From contig CALZFC010000043.1 of NCBI GenBank assembly GCA_945643635.1, forward strand, positions 3,407,501-3,471,500: a DNA stretch of 64,000 nt, given 5' to 3'. Positions 38,172 to 49,379 of this stretch are shown here, one piece after another (position 1 is the first letter of the stretch; each line of letters begins with the position of its first letter). The stretch comes from Allodiplogaster sudhausi. Lineage: Eukaryota; Nematoda; Chromadorea; Rhabditida; Diplogasteridae. The position numbers and the translations under genes were made by a program. The notes below the pieces were generated by a model. It searched no databases. It was not told the origin of the DNA and saw only the letters and a program-made list of their open reading frames with translations.

Positions 38172-40104
38172 GATCAATGCCACGAAGCAAAATCGAAAGG
38201 TTTTTCAAAGCTTGGCTTTGATCAATCGGAGGCAGTCTTTCATTCTTAATTCTGTGACTTGCAATTCTCTCTCTTTCTTTCGCACTCTCCAATTCGCGTC
38301 TAGTCTTTCTTCCACTCTTCAGGCTATCACTTCCATCTTACAGTTGCCATCGTCTCCCCGATTTACTTCCTTTCTAGGCTTCTCTTGCATTGTATTCTCT
38401 CTCTCTTCTCCGAGGGGATGCAGCTTCTAGCTTATCCCCCTCAAATCCACGTGTGCACCCTGAGTCAGAAGGGAAGAAGAAGAAAGGTGAGCAGGAAAAG
38501 GCCACGGTTCAAAACAACAGCTCATTCAATGCGAGGGAAACAAGTATCACTTATGTTAATTAATTAAAACCTTACCAATAAAAAGTCTCATTCTCTTTAG
38601 TTATCAATAGGGCTGAAATTACCTAAAAGTAATACGCTTTCCGAAATTTTTAGAGAGGTCTAAGTTGTAAAAAAAAAAAAAAGATGGCCATTACAATTAC
38701 ACAAGAATACCCAGTTAAGGGGCACATATTCTTGTTAGGCTTGATTAAAAAATTAAATGAAACTGTGAATAAAAGAGCGAGGGAAGGAGAGGGAAAGAGA
38801 AAGAGAGAGATAGCGATAGAGACAGAGAGTGAGCGAGAGAAAAAGAGAGCGAGCGAGAAGGCACTCAGTCGTTGTAAAGCGAAGGAACAGCCCATCTTTT
38901 TTTTAATATTTAAATAAAATTTAAATAATTCATGAGAACAAAACGGGTAATAATATTACATACATACTTACAGGATCTGTGCTGACTAACAAATATTTAA
39001 TTATGGACAGTGTCGGCAAAAGAGAAAAAACAGAACAACGCCGGCTGAGGGCAAAGGAGACCTCAGATCGGAGACCGGCTTCTTCTTTCACATTCTTACC
39101 CTTCAGTTTTCTTCTCTCCCTCTTGCTATCCCTCTCTGTCTCATCTATCTTTTAGTCTCCCTCTGTCCCTCGCAGCCTCTCCATCTCTTCTCTCTCTCCC
39201 TCTCTCTCTCCCTCTCTCCATCTCTCTCTCTCTCCCTCTCTCTCTCTCCCTCTCTCCCTCTCTCTCTCATTCTCTCTCTCTCTATCTTCCGAACTCCCTC
39301 TCACTATCCCTCTCGATCTCTTCTCTCTTTCTGTCTGCCTTTCCCTCTCTTGTGCTACCTTCCGTCAGATTGCCTCCGGCGTCTTCGACTCCATCGACTG
39401 CTTCTTCTCTACCTTCTCTATCTGATTTCTCTCTCTCTCTCCACTCCACGAACAAACAGATATCCTTGAGACGGTGCGCGATTACCCTCAAGGCTAGCCA
39501 GGGGAGAGAGGGAGTAGAGAGAGATTGAGAGAAGGAGAGGGAGAGAGATGTAGAAACAGAGATAGACTCTCCTTCCGGCCTCAAGACCAGGAAGAAAGAG
39601 GAGAGCGGCAGGGAGACAGAGAAGATTGAACGAGCTGTATGCGCATGCTGCTGCCGCTACATCACTCACTCGTGCTGTTTGTCTGCCAGATTAGCTTGTT
39701 ACACGATCAAGAGAGGGAGAGAGAGATGGAGAGAGACAGAGAAAGATGCAGATAGAGGAAGATTGAGAGAGTCCATGCAGTGAGATGGAGGGAGAGAGCT
39801 AGGGATAGAGACAGAAAGAGATGGAGATAGATAGAGAGCGAGACAGAGAGAACCTAGTGAGAGAGCGCAGGATCAGGCAGACGAAGACTAAGAAAATAAA
39901 GATCACGAGAAAAAGGCGTTACGTCTCATTTCCCGTAATCGGCATAGTCATAATGTCGTTTTTATGCTATTATATCTATTGTGTCACCGATAACGTCGAA
40001 ATCGTAATATTGAAATTCGTTCTCTTCGCCAAGAAATCCAATTATTAATTATACTATGTTTGCTGTGTTTTTTACTGCGATGTATTCATATTCAAGAAAC
40101 ATCC

Positions 40105-40110
40105 TTTATT
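40105..40110 (-). terminator. Poly(A) signal of the MFP2-like gene
   Basis: AATAAA on the minus strand (TTTATT on plus) lies 56-61 bases beyond the TAG stop at 40166-40168. Confidence 0.6.
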
Positions 40111-40165
40111 CCTAATGACACTACGGGCGACTGAATGGGTTTGGTGTTGGACGGGTGGGCGGAGT

Positions 40166-41282
40166 CTAGTCGAACTTGTAGCCCTTGCGGGCCTTGCGGG
40201 CGAGCACGATGGTGGCGGGGTGGACGGCAGGCCCGATGATCTGGTTCTCCTTGCCGCCGAATCCAGCCGAGCACTTCTCGTTGCGGACGTCGCACTGGAA
40301 ATCGTTGTTGTAGATTAGAAGCTAAGCAATTTGGTGAATGGCTTGCCTTTCCAAGGATCTGCTTTCCATTGAACGTGATGACGCCAAGGTCGGCCAGGGG
40401 TCGCCGACTTTGGCGTCGAGCCACTCGTTCGTCACGACGCGCGGGCCCGGACGCGGTGGGAGGGCGCCGCAGGAAGAGCACTCGCAGAACGAGGGACCGC
40501 CCTGAAGTGTATTATTCTCATTTCATTTCACAGCTTTTCTCTCCCAAGAAAAGCAACCTTGAAGTTGCGCATGATGATGTAGAACTCGCCGTTGAGCTGG
40601 CCGCCCGAGAACTCAGTGGCGGTGCCAGCATGGCTAGAAACGTTTTGTAAGTAATAATTTTAATCCTACTTGATGTTCTGTACCTGAACATGGCCTTCTC
40701 AGTATTGTTGTCGACGTAGCCGAGGAAGTTGCCCTTCTCGCCCTTCCAGAGAATCGGCATGGACTGGCCACACTTCACGAGCTGGCGGTTCTCTTCCAGC
40801 TTGGCGAAGCGGTCCGAGTACTTGATCCACTCGTACCAGTAGCCCAGCGAATTGTGGTCGCCCTTGTACGTCAAGATCTGCAATCAAAACAAAAATTATG
40901 CGCTGTTCCCATTACAATTTTAGAAACTTTCCCAAAATTACTACATAGATATAATGTATTTAGATGATAAATGCCCACCTGAATCTGACCCTCGAGATCC
41001 TTGGCGCCGGTGAGCTCGGCCTTCTTGTAGGGGAAGGAGCACTCGACGACTCCGCCGTTGTTCGAGGCGCGGCCGTGGATGGGCACGCCGTGCTTGTACC
41101 AGAGAGCGACGTACTGGTTCTGCTCGCCCATCACCTTCACCGGAGCGTCGGGGAAGGGAGCGCCGATTGGCTGAAAGGAAAGAGGGATTTGATGGCTAGG
41201 AAAGGGACTGGTTGAGGTTCGATAAGAAGGAGGAGGATACCTGGAAAGCCCAAGTGTCCTCCTTCGGTGGCGGGTTCGGCAT
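40166..41282 (-). CDS. MFP2-like MSP-fibre protein with a deleted and frameshifted second domain
   Basis: Exons: 41241-41282, 40979-41170, 40684-40877, 40558-40633, 40347-40501, 40166-40294. The first domain is intact and typical of MFP2 (cytosolic motility protein family of nematode sperm, which binds MSP filaments in the lamellipodium and promotes their assembly). It carries [49 protein letters not shown] and [23 protein letters not shown]2 normally has two homologous domains. Here exon 5 runs from [13 protein letters not shown] almost directly into the end of the second domain, [13 protein letters not shown], in another frame. Exon 5 is 155 nt where a multiple of three is needed. About 100 residues therefore seem to be missing together with a frameshift. 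Exon 6 ([20 protein letters not shown], ending YKFD) is normal, and intron 5 uses a GC donor. The family call is from memory of the fold's conserved motifs. Confidence 0.68.
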
Positions 41283-41741
41283 GGCGAGAAGTAAGAAGAT
41301 GAAGCGAAGAGTAGCAGGGATACGAGAGCAGGAGAGCTCCTCGTGAAGAGCGAAGTGAGGAAACAGCGGCAGCCGACTGTTTTTAAGGGCCGGAAGGATG
41401 CAAATGTGTACTTCAGATCGCGGAAAGAGCTCGAAACTAACAAATGGTGTGAACTTTTCACGGAACTATTGTGAACTCACGTGATTTCCTCAAGTTTTCC
41501 TGAGTTTATTGACCTGAAAGCAACGAAAATACATGGATTATCGTTGATTATCTTTCTTGTCTATTTTAATTAGATATTTGTACTTTAAAAATTTAAATAA
41601 TCATGACTACCTTGTTTATTTCCTTACATTTGTCGATTTTTGGTAGACTCGAGTGCATCTTGGTAGTATAAAAGAGCCCCCAAGTCTCTAGAAAATTCAT
41701 TTTCTCAGCACCTTTGCCCTCTACTCTCTCTTCTCTCCACA
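41283..41741. promoter_or_regulatory. Divergent promoter interval between the MFP2-like gene and the small membrane peptide gene
   Basis: 459 bp separate the two start codons. Toward the plus-strand gene there is a clear TATA box, TATAAAAG, at 41667-41674, 68 bases before the ATG. A GATA-type site (TTATCT, reverse AGATAA) is at 41548-41553; GATA sites are known in nematode sperm-gene (msp) promoters. On the minus side a TTAAAAA-like element lies near 41379-41385. Co-expression of the two genes in sperm is an inference. Confidence 0.5.
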
Positions 41742-41999
41742 ATGGGTGCCTTCGTCATCTTCCTCGTTCTCGTCCTCGTTGGCGGTGGAGTCGCCTACAA
41801 GGTTCTATTCATGAAATAATTGAATCGACTCTCCCAAATCAATTCCCTACTTATTGATAATAATCTATATTATCTTCGGATGTAATGATTACTTCTATAT
41901 ATGTTCTTCCAGATGGGACTGGTGGACGAGTACCTGCCGAAGATCCAGGCGGCACTGAACGGCGGCCAGCCTCAGGCAGCGCCTGCTCCGGGCCAGTAG
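41742..41999 (+). CDS. Small 48-residue single-pass membrane peptide, uncharacterised
   Basis: There are two exons, 41742-41801 and 41913-41999, with a clean GT-AG intron ending TTCTTCCAG. The product begins MGAFVIFLVLVLVGGGVAYK, one hydrophobic segment at the extreme N-terminus (uncleaved anchor or signal peptide). A short amphipathic part MGLVDEYLPKIQAALN and a Gln/Pro/Ala-rich tail QPQAAPAPGQ follow. A TATA box lies upstream and AATAAA at 42073-42078. It is too short for family assignment. The good splice sites, TATA box and poly(A) signal support a real gene. Its divergent placement next to an MFP2-like gene suggests possible male germline expression. Confidence 0.7.
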
Positions 42000-42072
42000 A
42001 AAAGCAGCGTGGAGGGCACTTCTTCTCTCCATCCTCTCCCCTTCTCGTCCCTTACTCAGCCCATCACAATTG

Positions 42073-42078
42073 AATAAA
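42073..42078 (+). terminator. Poly(A) signal of the small membrane peptide gene
   Basis: AATAAA lies 74 bases after the TAG stop at 41997-41999. Confidence 0.65.
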
Positions 42079-43371
42079 CTGCATACTCCTCAAAGTGAAC
42101 ATAACAAGATAAAAAATGAACTGATTGTTGGGAATCAAAAAAGGAAATTAAATTATTTTGGAATACGACGCATTCGCTTGTTTCTCATTCTCTTCAGTCA
42201 GTTGCAAATATTTTTTAAGGTTGTCGATATACCAAACGAATTTTTATACAAGACTAATATTCGGAGGTATCTGATTTATGTATGCACAGCATGATTAATG
42301 ATAAATTTACTTGAGCAGAAAATATGTGTATTGTCAATCGTGTTCATCGCAAAAAAATAAACAGGAAGAAAAAAGTTAGTACATACATGTATGAATGTAC
42401 ATAGCTACAAAATATATGGATCTACTTTGCTTTTAATTCCAGTGTTACACTTTGTTAATTTTAAAGTTTTCGAAAAGTGAGACCATTTTCTTTGAATAGA
42501 CACGAGCTGTTCGAATGATTCATTCAATTAGATGTCTTTGCCTGTGGAGGCAACCATTTTCTGCATAAATTATTCTAGTCATTCATCCACGATTCTTGCC
42601 AATTGGAATGGTTAGTTCCGGGTTTATTCAAGATTTTTCTCTTCAGAATGTTGACCGTTGAAAGAGATCTCCTTCATCTGCTTCACATCTCTTTTTCTCT
42701 TCCCTTTGAAATTGCATGTTACGTTGAATGTGCCAAGATTCGAGGGCAGTGGTTTCCGCCTCGAAAGAAACTGTCATTGTGAGGGTGAGAGGCTGTTTTG
42801 AATGGAAAGCCGTGGCCGTGATGCAACGACTCGGCTACAATAGAATCGACCGTGCTGAATGCTCCTCTAGTGTCCCTTAATCTCCTCTCTCCCTACATAG
42901 CCCTGAGGGTGCCATGGGGCCCCTCTAGATCACAGTGTAATCCCCCGACCAGTAGACCGAAACGAGTCATGCAACCGTCGGCTCTTTCAACAACGATGCC
43001 GTGTTGTTTTCGATTGCCAGACTTCTTTCATTCCTTTCGTTCTCTATCCCATTTTCTTGTACTAGTCTATATATTGTATAAACTTCTTATTGAATTGTTT
43101 TGGACGATGACATTGTTATTTATAAAGGCTGATCCATAACATACATATCTACATTCCTTGAAATACACATTTACTCCTTTGAATTCCTACATACAGCAAC
43201 ACGTTCCTTTAGAAGTGTAATAGTTCGACTTGTATGGAAGAGGTTGTTGCGAGTGGCTGAGAGATCCGCGTACTCAAGAGGTGAGCGGGAGAAGAGAAAG
43301 AAGTGAGTGGGTGGCAGACTGCTTCAAGTACGCTGCCTTCTTCTGCTTTTGCCCTCGAGCCCGTTCCGGGA

Positions 43372-43414
<43 letters not shown>

Positions 43415-44326
43415 GCAGTTTCTCATTCACTCGCATATCTCTCCTCTTGTTCTTTGGTATGCGATGCTTCTGCAAAGGTCAGACGAGGAGGATCCGTGGT
43501 GTACTTGCCCTTTCACCTCCACGCTTCATTCGGGTCTTTCTTTGATTCTCTCCCAGTCTCCGTCTCGTTCGCCATTTTCAGCCATGCCTCCTCTCTCTCT
43601 TTATCTCTCTCTCTCTTTCGCTTTATCTCTCTCTCTCCAGCTCTGTCTGTCTATCTTTCCCTGTCTCCCTGCAATCTGCAGCACAGCCCCGAGGGAGCTG
43701 CATCCGGGTCGACCCCGGTGAAGAGTGAGGTGACTGGGTTGATGAGAGTGAAGATGGCGTAGAGCAAGGGAGAAGCAGCCACTCATCCAACACCTTTCAT
43801 TCTTGTACCCTCCTTATTCCTGCCTCCCTCTCTCACTTCTTTTCTCACTCTCCCTCTTTCTCACTATCGGTATCCATATCTCTGCCTTCTATATGTATAT
43901 TTCAGCTTTTTGTACCTCTTGCAACCTTTATGTGGGCATTTCCTCTAATCCCTCTCCCTCTCTCCCTCCCTCTCTCCCCCCTCTCTCTCTCTCTCTTCCT
44001 CTCTCTCTCTCTCGCTCTCTCTCTCTGTCAGCTTTTTTTTTATGCCGCATCCCCATGCTACATGTTCCAGTTTTCACTTTCTTTGGCGGTCGCTTGGAAG
44101 AGAGAAAGTGAAAGGAAGAGAAGGAAGAGAAAAAGGAGAAGCAGAGGATAAGGAGGAGGGGAGGAGAGGGAAAGGGTCGGCGAGGCCAAGCGAGTGGAAG
44201 GCAACCGAAATGGAACACACCGCCGATGGCATCGCCACCGGGCATTCACTTCACGCGCGCTGCATCTCCCCTTCTCTCTCTCACTCTCTCGCTCTCTCCA
44301 TCTACCTCGCTCTCTCTCATGCTTTT

Positions 44327-44358
<32 letters not shown>

Positions 44359-45786
44359 GCACTCCCCCTTTGTCTCTTATTCACTTCATTCTGCTTCTTC
44401 TCCTCCTTCTTGCCCGATCATCACCCATCATGCTGGCCGAGCCGTGCTCTGCTCAACAAGATTATTGTATTATTGTAAAAAGTAGAGACGAAAGAACGCT
44501 TCTTTCTTAGTCGTCATCTTGCTTTGCTACTAAGAAAACCTCCCTTTCTCTCTCCCCCTCTCTCTCTCTTTCTCTCTCTCTCTCTATCTCTCTCACTCTC
44601 TCTCTATCTCTCTCTCACTCTCTCTCTCTTTCTCTCCCCTGACATCATGACCCCTCGTTCGTAGTCATCTTTTAATTGGTAGTATGCCGAGAGGGCGAAT
44701 GATCTTGCCACGCAAGCAGAATTGGATGTGCTTGCTGTGTACAAGTGTTGAGCTGTTCGCGCAACTACCGACTCTGGCCTGGGCTCTTTCCTGTTTGTTG
44801 TGCAGCATCAGAGCAACTGACTGCAGCATCTACGGAGAGATGCAGAGGGAGAAAGAGCGAGAGAGCGAGAGAATGAAAGAGAGAGAGAGAAAGAGAAAGA
44901 GACATCCCTCTTTTGAAGGGTGATTGCTTGGAAATCATTTGACATTATTCGCGTGTTACGACTGCCTCTCTTCCTCAGTCTCTGTCTCTCTCTGTTGTTC
45001 TCCAATGTTTCACTCCGCTGTCTCACGCCCTTCCTTCTACATATTCTGTCAATTATCCCCCTCCAAACAGTCTGCTTTCTTCATCTCTGCCATCATCATC
45101 TGGGTTGTTTCTGGTCTTTGGCAAGAATGCCGTTATTCTATTATAGAATTTTGACATTTGTTCGTTGACAGTTTCTGAATAAATTCTCTCTCTCTCTCTC
45201 TCTCTATCTCTCTCATTCCCTCTCAATGTCTCCCTCTCTGCATCGCCGTCTCTCTCTCGGTATCAATAAGTAATTGTTTCTGCTCGACTAACTACAGTCT
45301 CCGAACCAGTAAATGTGTACAATCTCTAAATGTTCGCAAACTGAATTACAACGCAGCTCAGAACTCGCATGATCTTATGCGAAGCTTTCTCTATCTGGGA
45401 GGAATTTTGTTGACAAGTTCGAGAACGAAAAGGGAGAAGAGAAACGAAAAGGAAACCCTTCATTTCCTTTGCGATTCGTCATGGCCTGAACACCGCCTTT
45501 CAGCATCTGGCATTTATCTCTTACCATCCAGTGCTTATATTACATTACACGCATTTTATTACTCCCAGGCAGTGTTTACAGTGTTAAAAGTTACTCTGAT
45601 TACTCTGGTCACCTGCTGCGTCTCTTATCAGTCCCTGTTATGATAATCAGGTACATATGACCAGGCAGTGAAGCTTCTTTTCTTTTTGTAAACGAGCATC
45701 ATACTCGGGCAGTAATCTTTCTCGTTCTCCCCCCTCTCATTCTTTCTCTCTCACTCTCCCCCTCTCTCTCTCACTCTCTCACTCTC

Positions 45787-45821
<35 letters not shown>

Positions 45822-46599
45822 TCCTCGAGGCGTGACCTTCATTCCGGCAGAGAAAAGCTTACAAGGTTATTTGGCGGGCAAAGCTCTCTCTGTCTCTCTT
45901 TCTCTCCCTCTCTATCTCCGTGATGCTTCTTATTCCATTGACGAGAGGCACAGGAAGGAAGGAATGAAGGATGCAGACAAAGGAGTGCGAGGAGTGGAAG
46001 AAGATACCATGAGCGGGCAAGATTTAGACGCAGGGTTCGAGTGATCGAAAAAGAGTGGGAGTATTGCATGAGAGAAACAAAGTGGTAGCAGGTAAGTGAG
46101 AGAGATTGGGAGCGACAGAAAAAAGAAAGAGTAAGCGAAGGTGTGTCCCTCTCTTCATACTCAGCTGTCCTCACGTGAGCTCTGCTTCTCTCTTTCCTCT
46201 CTCTCCCTTACTCTCTCCATTACTTTGATGCAAACCCCCTGCCTGTGGCTGCTTACTCCCTCCTCTCTGTCCCACCCGGCCCTCGATCCCTTGCTTCCTA
46301 TTCCTTGTTGCGCAAGTGAATGCCACTTCACACTTCCCGTCTTTCATATTTCCCTGTTTCTCTGGTTTCTCTGGTGTCTCACTCTCACTTCATCTCAGTT
46401 CGGTCCCTCTTCAAATCATCTTTCATTATTCTCATGCAGTATTATTGGCCATTCTTAATAATCGCTAGAGCAATAAACAAGAGGTGAGATCGGCTTTTAC
46501 CGCTCTCAGGGCCCGGTTCCGCCGCCGACGCTGTCACGCCTCTCCTACTCGCACTCTAGATCGAGCGGGTTTCCGGCGTCGTCTCCGCCGCCGAGTCGC
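42079..46599. other. Intergenic interval, GA/CT tracts, no supported gene
   Basis: AT-rich DNA from 42.1 to 42.85 kb is followed by CT-rich tracts (43373-43411, 43970-44030, 44260-44360, 44540-44635, 45185-45260, 45730-45820). One short island at 43680-43731 has a good polypyrimidine acceptor (CTGCAATCTGCAG) and a GTGACT donor, and reads HSPEGAASGSTPVKSE on the plus strand. The same DNA is also open on the minus strand. I could not connect it to anything. Confidence 0.45.
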
Positions 46600-49337
46600 A
46601 TGACACCCGGAGGAGGGCGGGCGCTGCTCGTGGCGTGTCTGCTGCCTCTTCTCGCCCTCTCACTGCCCTCTGGCAGCAATGAAACCTTCGCACTCCTCGA
46701 GGCGGCAGGCCTCGTCAGCATGAGCAGCGACGGCGTCCCGCAGCACTTCACCGTGGTCGAGAGCGTCTCCAGGACCAAGCGGCATCGAAGAGAGGTCGGC
46801 TTCTTAAAGGGATCATTCTTGAATTCGCGATTTTTTGCGCGATACGTGGACGACAGAGCTTGTGATTTAGAGAGACGCAAATATAATGGTCAGGAAAATT
46901 CAGAAAGAATACGGCTGAGTTTCGTGAACTTTTGGAATGATGACCCTGTCTAATTACGCGCAAAAATATTTTTTAAGAAGGAAAGTAATTGTACTTTTAA
47001 AGTATACTTAACGAATAGAATGCCCAAAGCAAGCAGAATAACGGAATTTATTTGATGGCAGGCAACTCTCGCTTGATTAAGGTTCTAATCATAACTAATG
47101 CATTTTTTATATCGCATTTGTGATTCCTGGCCTTATGTTTTTCTTATAATCTGTATATGTTATTGACATGTACATCCCTTCTGCTCCATTCTTAACTCTT
47201 CCTCTCTTTCCATCCACGCTCTCTCATCCACTAACCGGATCTGATCATAAAGTAGCCAAGCAAGGTATTCTCTCTGCATAGATACATGCCATCCCCCTTT
47301 GCCATTCTCTTGTGTCTCCCTTTTCCACTTTCTCTTCCACACGCACCGGATTGCAAGCCGTGCCAGCGTTCACTTTTGACGGCCAGGAAGTCCACTTTCA
47401 CTCCTTCTTTTCATGTTTCTTTTGTTTCTTTCTCTTCCTGATGACTCTCTTTCTCTCTCTCTCGCTCTCTTCTTTCTCGCTTTCCTATCCTCTTTTTCTC
47501 TGTCTTACTTGTTCTCTCTCTTTCTCTCTCTCTAATGCTCCCCTTTTTATCTCTGATTCTCTTCTCTTGTTAGCTATGAGCTGCTGGCATGCATGATAAT
47601 ATGTGGCTGCCATGCAATCAGCTGGCCCTTATCATCTCTTTTGCTGCCAATTCGATCCCGATTCTTTCTGCTCTCATCAATCATCACAATTTGCTTTTCG
47701 CACCCCTCGCTCTCATCTTTTCAAGATTTTCCAGTCAGCTGGCATCTATGGGAAGTTTAGCTACAAGAGAGGGACGGAGAGTAGAAAGAGAGGAGAGAGA
47801 GAGAGAGAGAGAGGAAGAGCAGAGCGAAAGAACGATAGGAAGAGAGAAAGATTGGGAAAAAACTGCCATGATGAACAGTTTGAGGCAATTCAGGAAATGG
47901 GAAGATCAAAGACAGAGAGGGCAAAAAGAAGTTAGAGAGGGATAAGAGAGTACTGTAAATGATGCTAACGAAGAGAGCGCATAAGAATGTGAGAGAGCAG
48001 AGAATCAGAGATCGTCAGAATAGTGTGGGAATGTCCAACACAGACTCTGGCAGAGCCCCGCGGCAAAAGTAGTTCTGTTATGTAGATATTCTGTCTCTCC
48101 AATTCTCTCTCACTTTCCCTCACTCTTTCACTGCCACTCTCCCTTTATACTGCTGCAATGGCAGAGAGGAACTCCTGGGCTGGTTTAACTCGCGTGGTCA
48201 CAGTGACTGCTGGGAGAGTTCGCGAGTAAGGCGGAGACGCAGAGAAAGAAAGTCTGAATTGGCCGCCAAAACTTGGCTTCCCAGAGAAGAAGAGAAGAGC
48301 GTTTCTTTCTTCCACCAAAAGTCAGGAAGAGAGGGAGAAGAAGTTGGAGAAGTACATTCGAAGGAGGGGAACATTTGGAGAGGGCGAAGAGAGTAAGAAT
48401 GAAGCAGTGGACCACCGGTCAAACCGATCAAAAATCAACACAAAAAGCAGATAAAAAAATAAAATGTTAAATTGGATGCACAACATGTTATTGTAGGATG
48501 AATTAAATGTAACTGTTTGCAAGTTAAGGTGATCGCCGGCCCAATCTACGAGTGGAGCAGCTATGAGATTCCGTATCAAATATGGGGAGGAGACTGTCAG
48601 TTCTTTTCATTTAAACAAATACTCATTTGTATTCATTTCTTTCTTTCGCAGTTCGAAAAGTGATTTATCGTATAATTACAATATAATTTCTCGAATTCTT
48701 TTCTTTTTTTGGTTTGCTGTCTGGCGCTCAATCTCTTCCCCCAACATTTTGAAACGAATTTTTGAAGCGCTCATTGCTCAACAACGTGCGAACAGCATTA
48801 CAAAGACCATTCGGAAGGAATTTTGGTATTAATAGGAAGAAAGGAGGGGAAGATGCACTTCAGAGAAAAGGAGATATGTAAATGTATGCTCACTTCTCTC
48901 ACTCTGCTTTGTAGCGTGCGGTTGTCGCTCACTTTCATTCCTCGCTCTCATGTAACCTTTGACACACTTCTGATGCCGAAAGAACAAGCGAAAGGATAAG
49001 AGGGAGTGATACAGAAAACAAAGTTTAGAGAGCAAGAAGGGAATACCTAAGAATTTGATTCCCAGCATCCTATTAGCCCGGAAATGAAGAGTGCTTCCTT
49101 GTCTCCAGCACCTTGACTCACTCTCCTTTCTCTTTCTGTAATGGAAACTTTCATTTCACAACACCGAAGGCTAAGGAAGCACTCAATCTCAATGTAATGC
49201 TGCATTTTGGATAAGAAATTTTAAACTTTATAGTGATATTTCTAATACGGACATAAATATTTTTGATACTTCTTGAATTATCAAACTCACAAATTATCTT
49301 AGCCGTACGATTTAATTACTATATCTAGAGTGTGTAA

Positions 49338-49379
<42 letters not shown>

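Larger units (their letters stand above)
28289..40104. other. Long GA/CT-rich intergenic interval with weak coding-like islands
   Basis: About 11.8 kb between the FN3 gene and the MFP2-like gene is dominated by interrupted (GA)n and (CT)n tracts (e.g. 30000-30036, 32092-32121, 32306-32344, 36272-36311, 36948-36980, 39180-39285). I cannot support a complete gene. GC-richer islands flanked by splice-like sites exist on the plus strand and are listed separately. No tRNA, rRNA or CRISPR structure was seen. Confidence 0.5.

Noticed and set aside
40166..41282. DM9/natterin-type or galectin identity for the WYKHG-repeat gene
   Set aside because: The spacing of [14 protein letters not shown] and FLGYVDN blocks and the YKFD ending fit the nematode MFP2 sperm protein better.
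43230..43762. Overlapping 150-160-codon ORFs on the plus strand
   Set aside because: They are low-complexity CT-tract translations with no conserved residues and several equivalent frames.
44684..44923. 79-codon ORF starting MPRGRMILPRKQNW
   Set aside because: No splice context, no recognised domain, and it ends in a GA-repeat; probably chance.
23036..49377. CRISPR-like arrays from regularly spaced repeats
   Set aside because: The repeats are dinucleotide slippage tracts of variable length with no conserved repeat-spacer unit, and the genome is eukaryotic.
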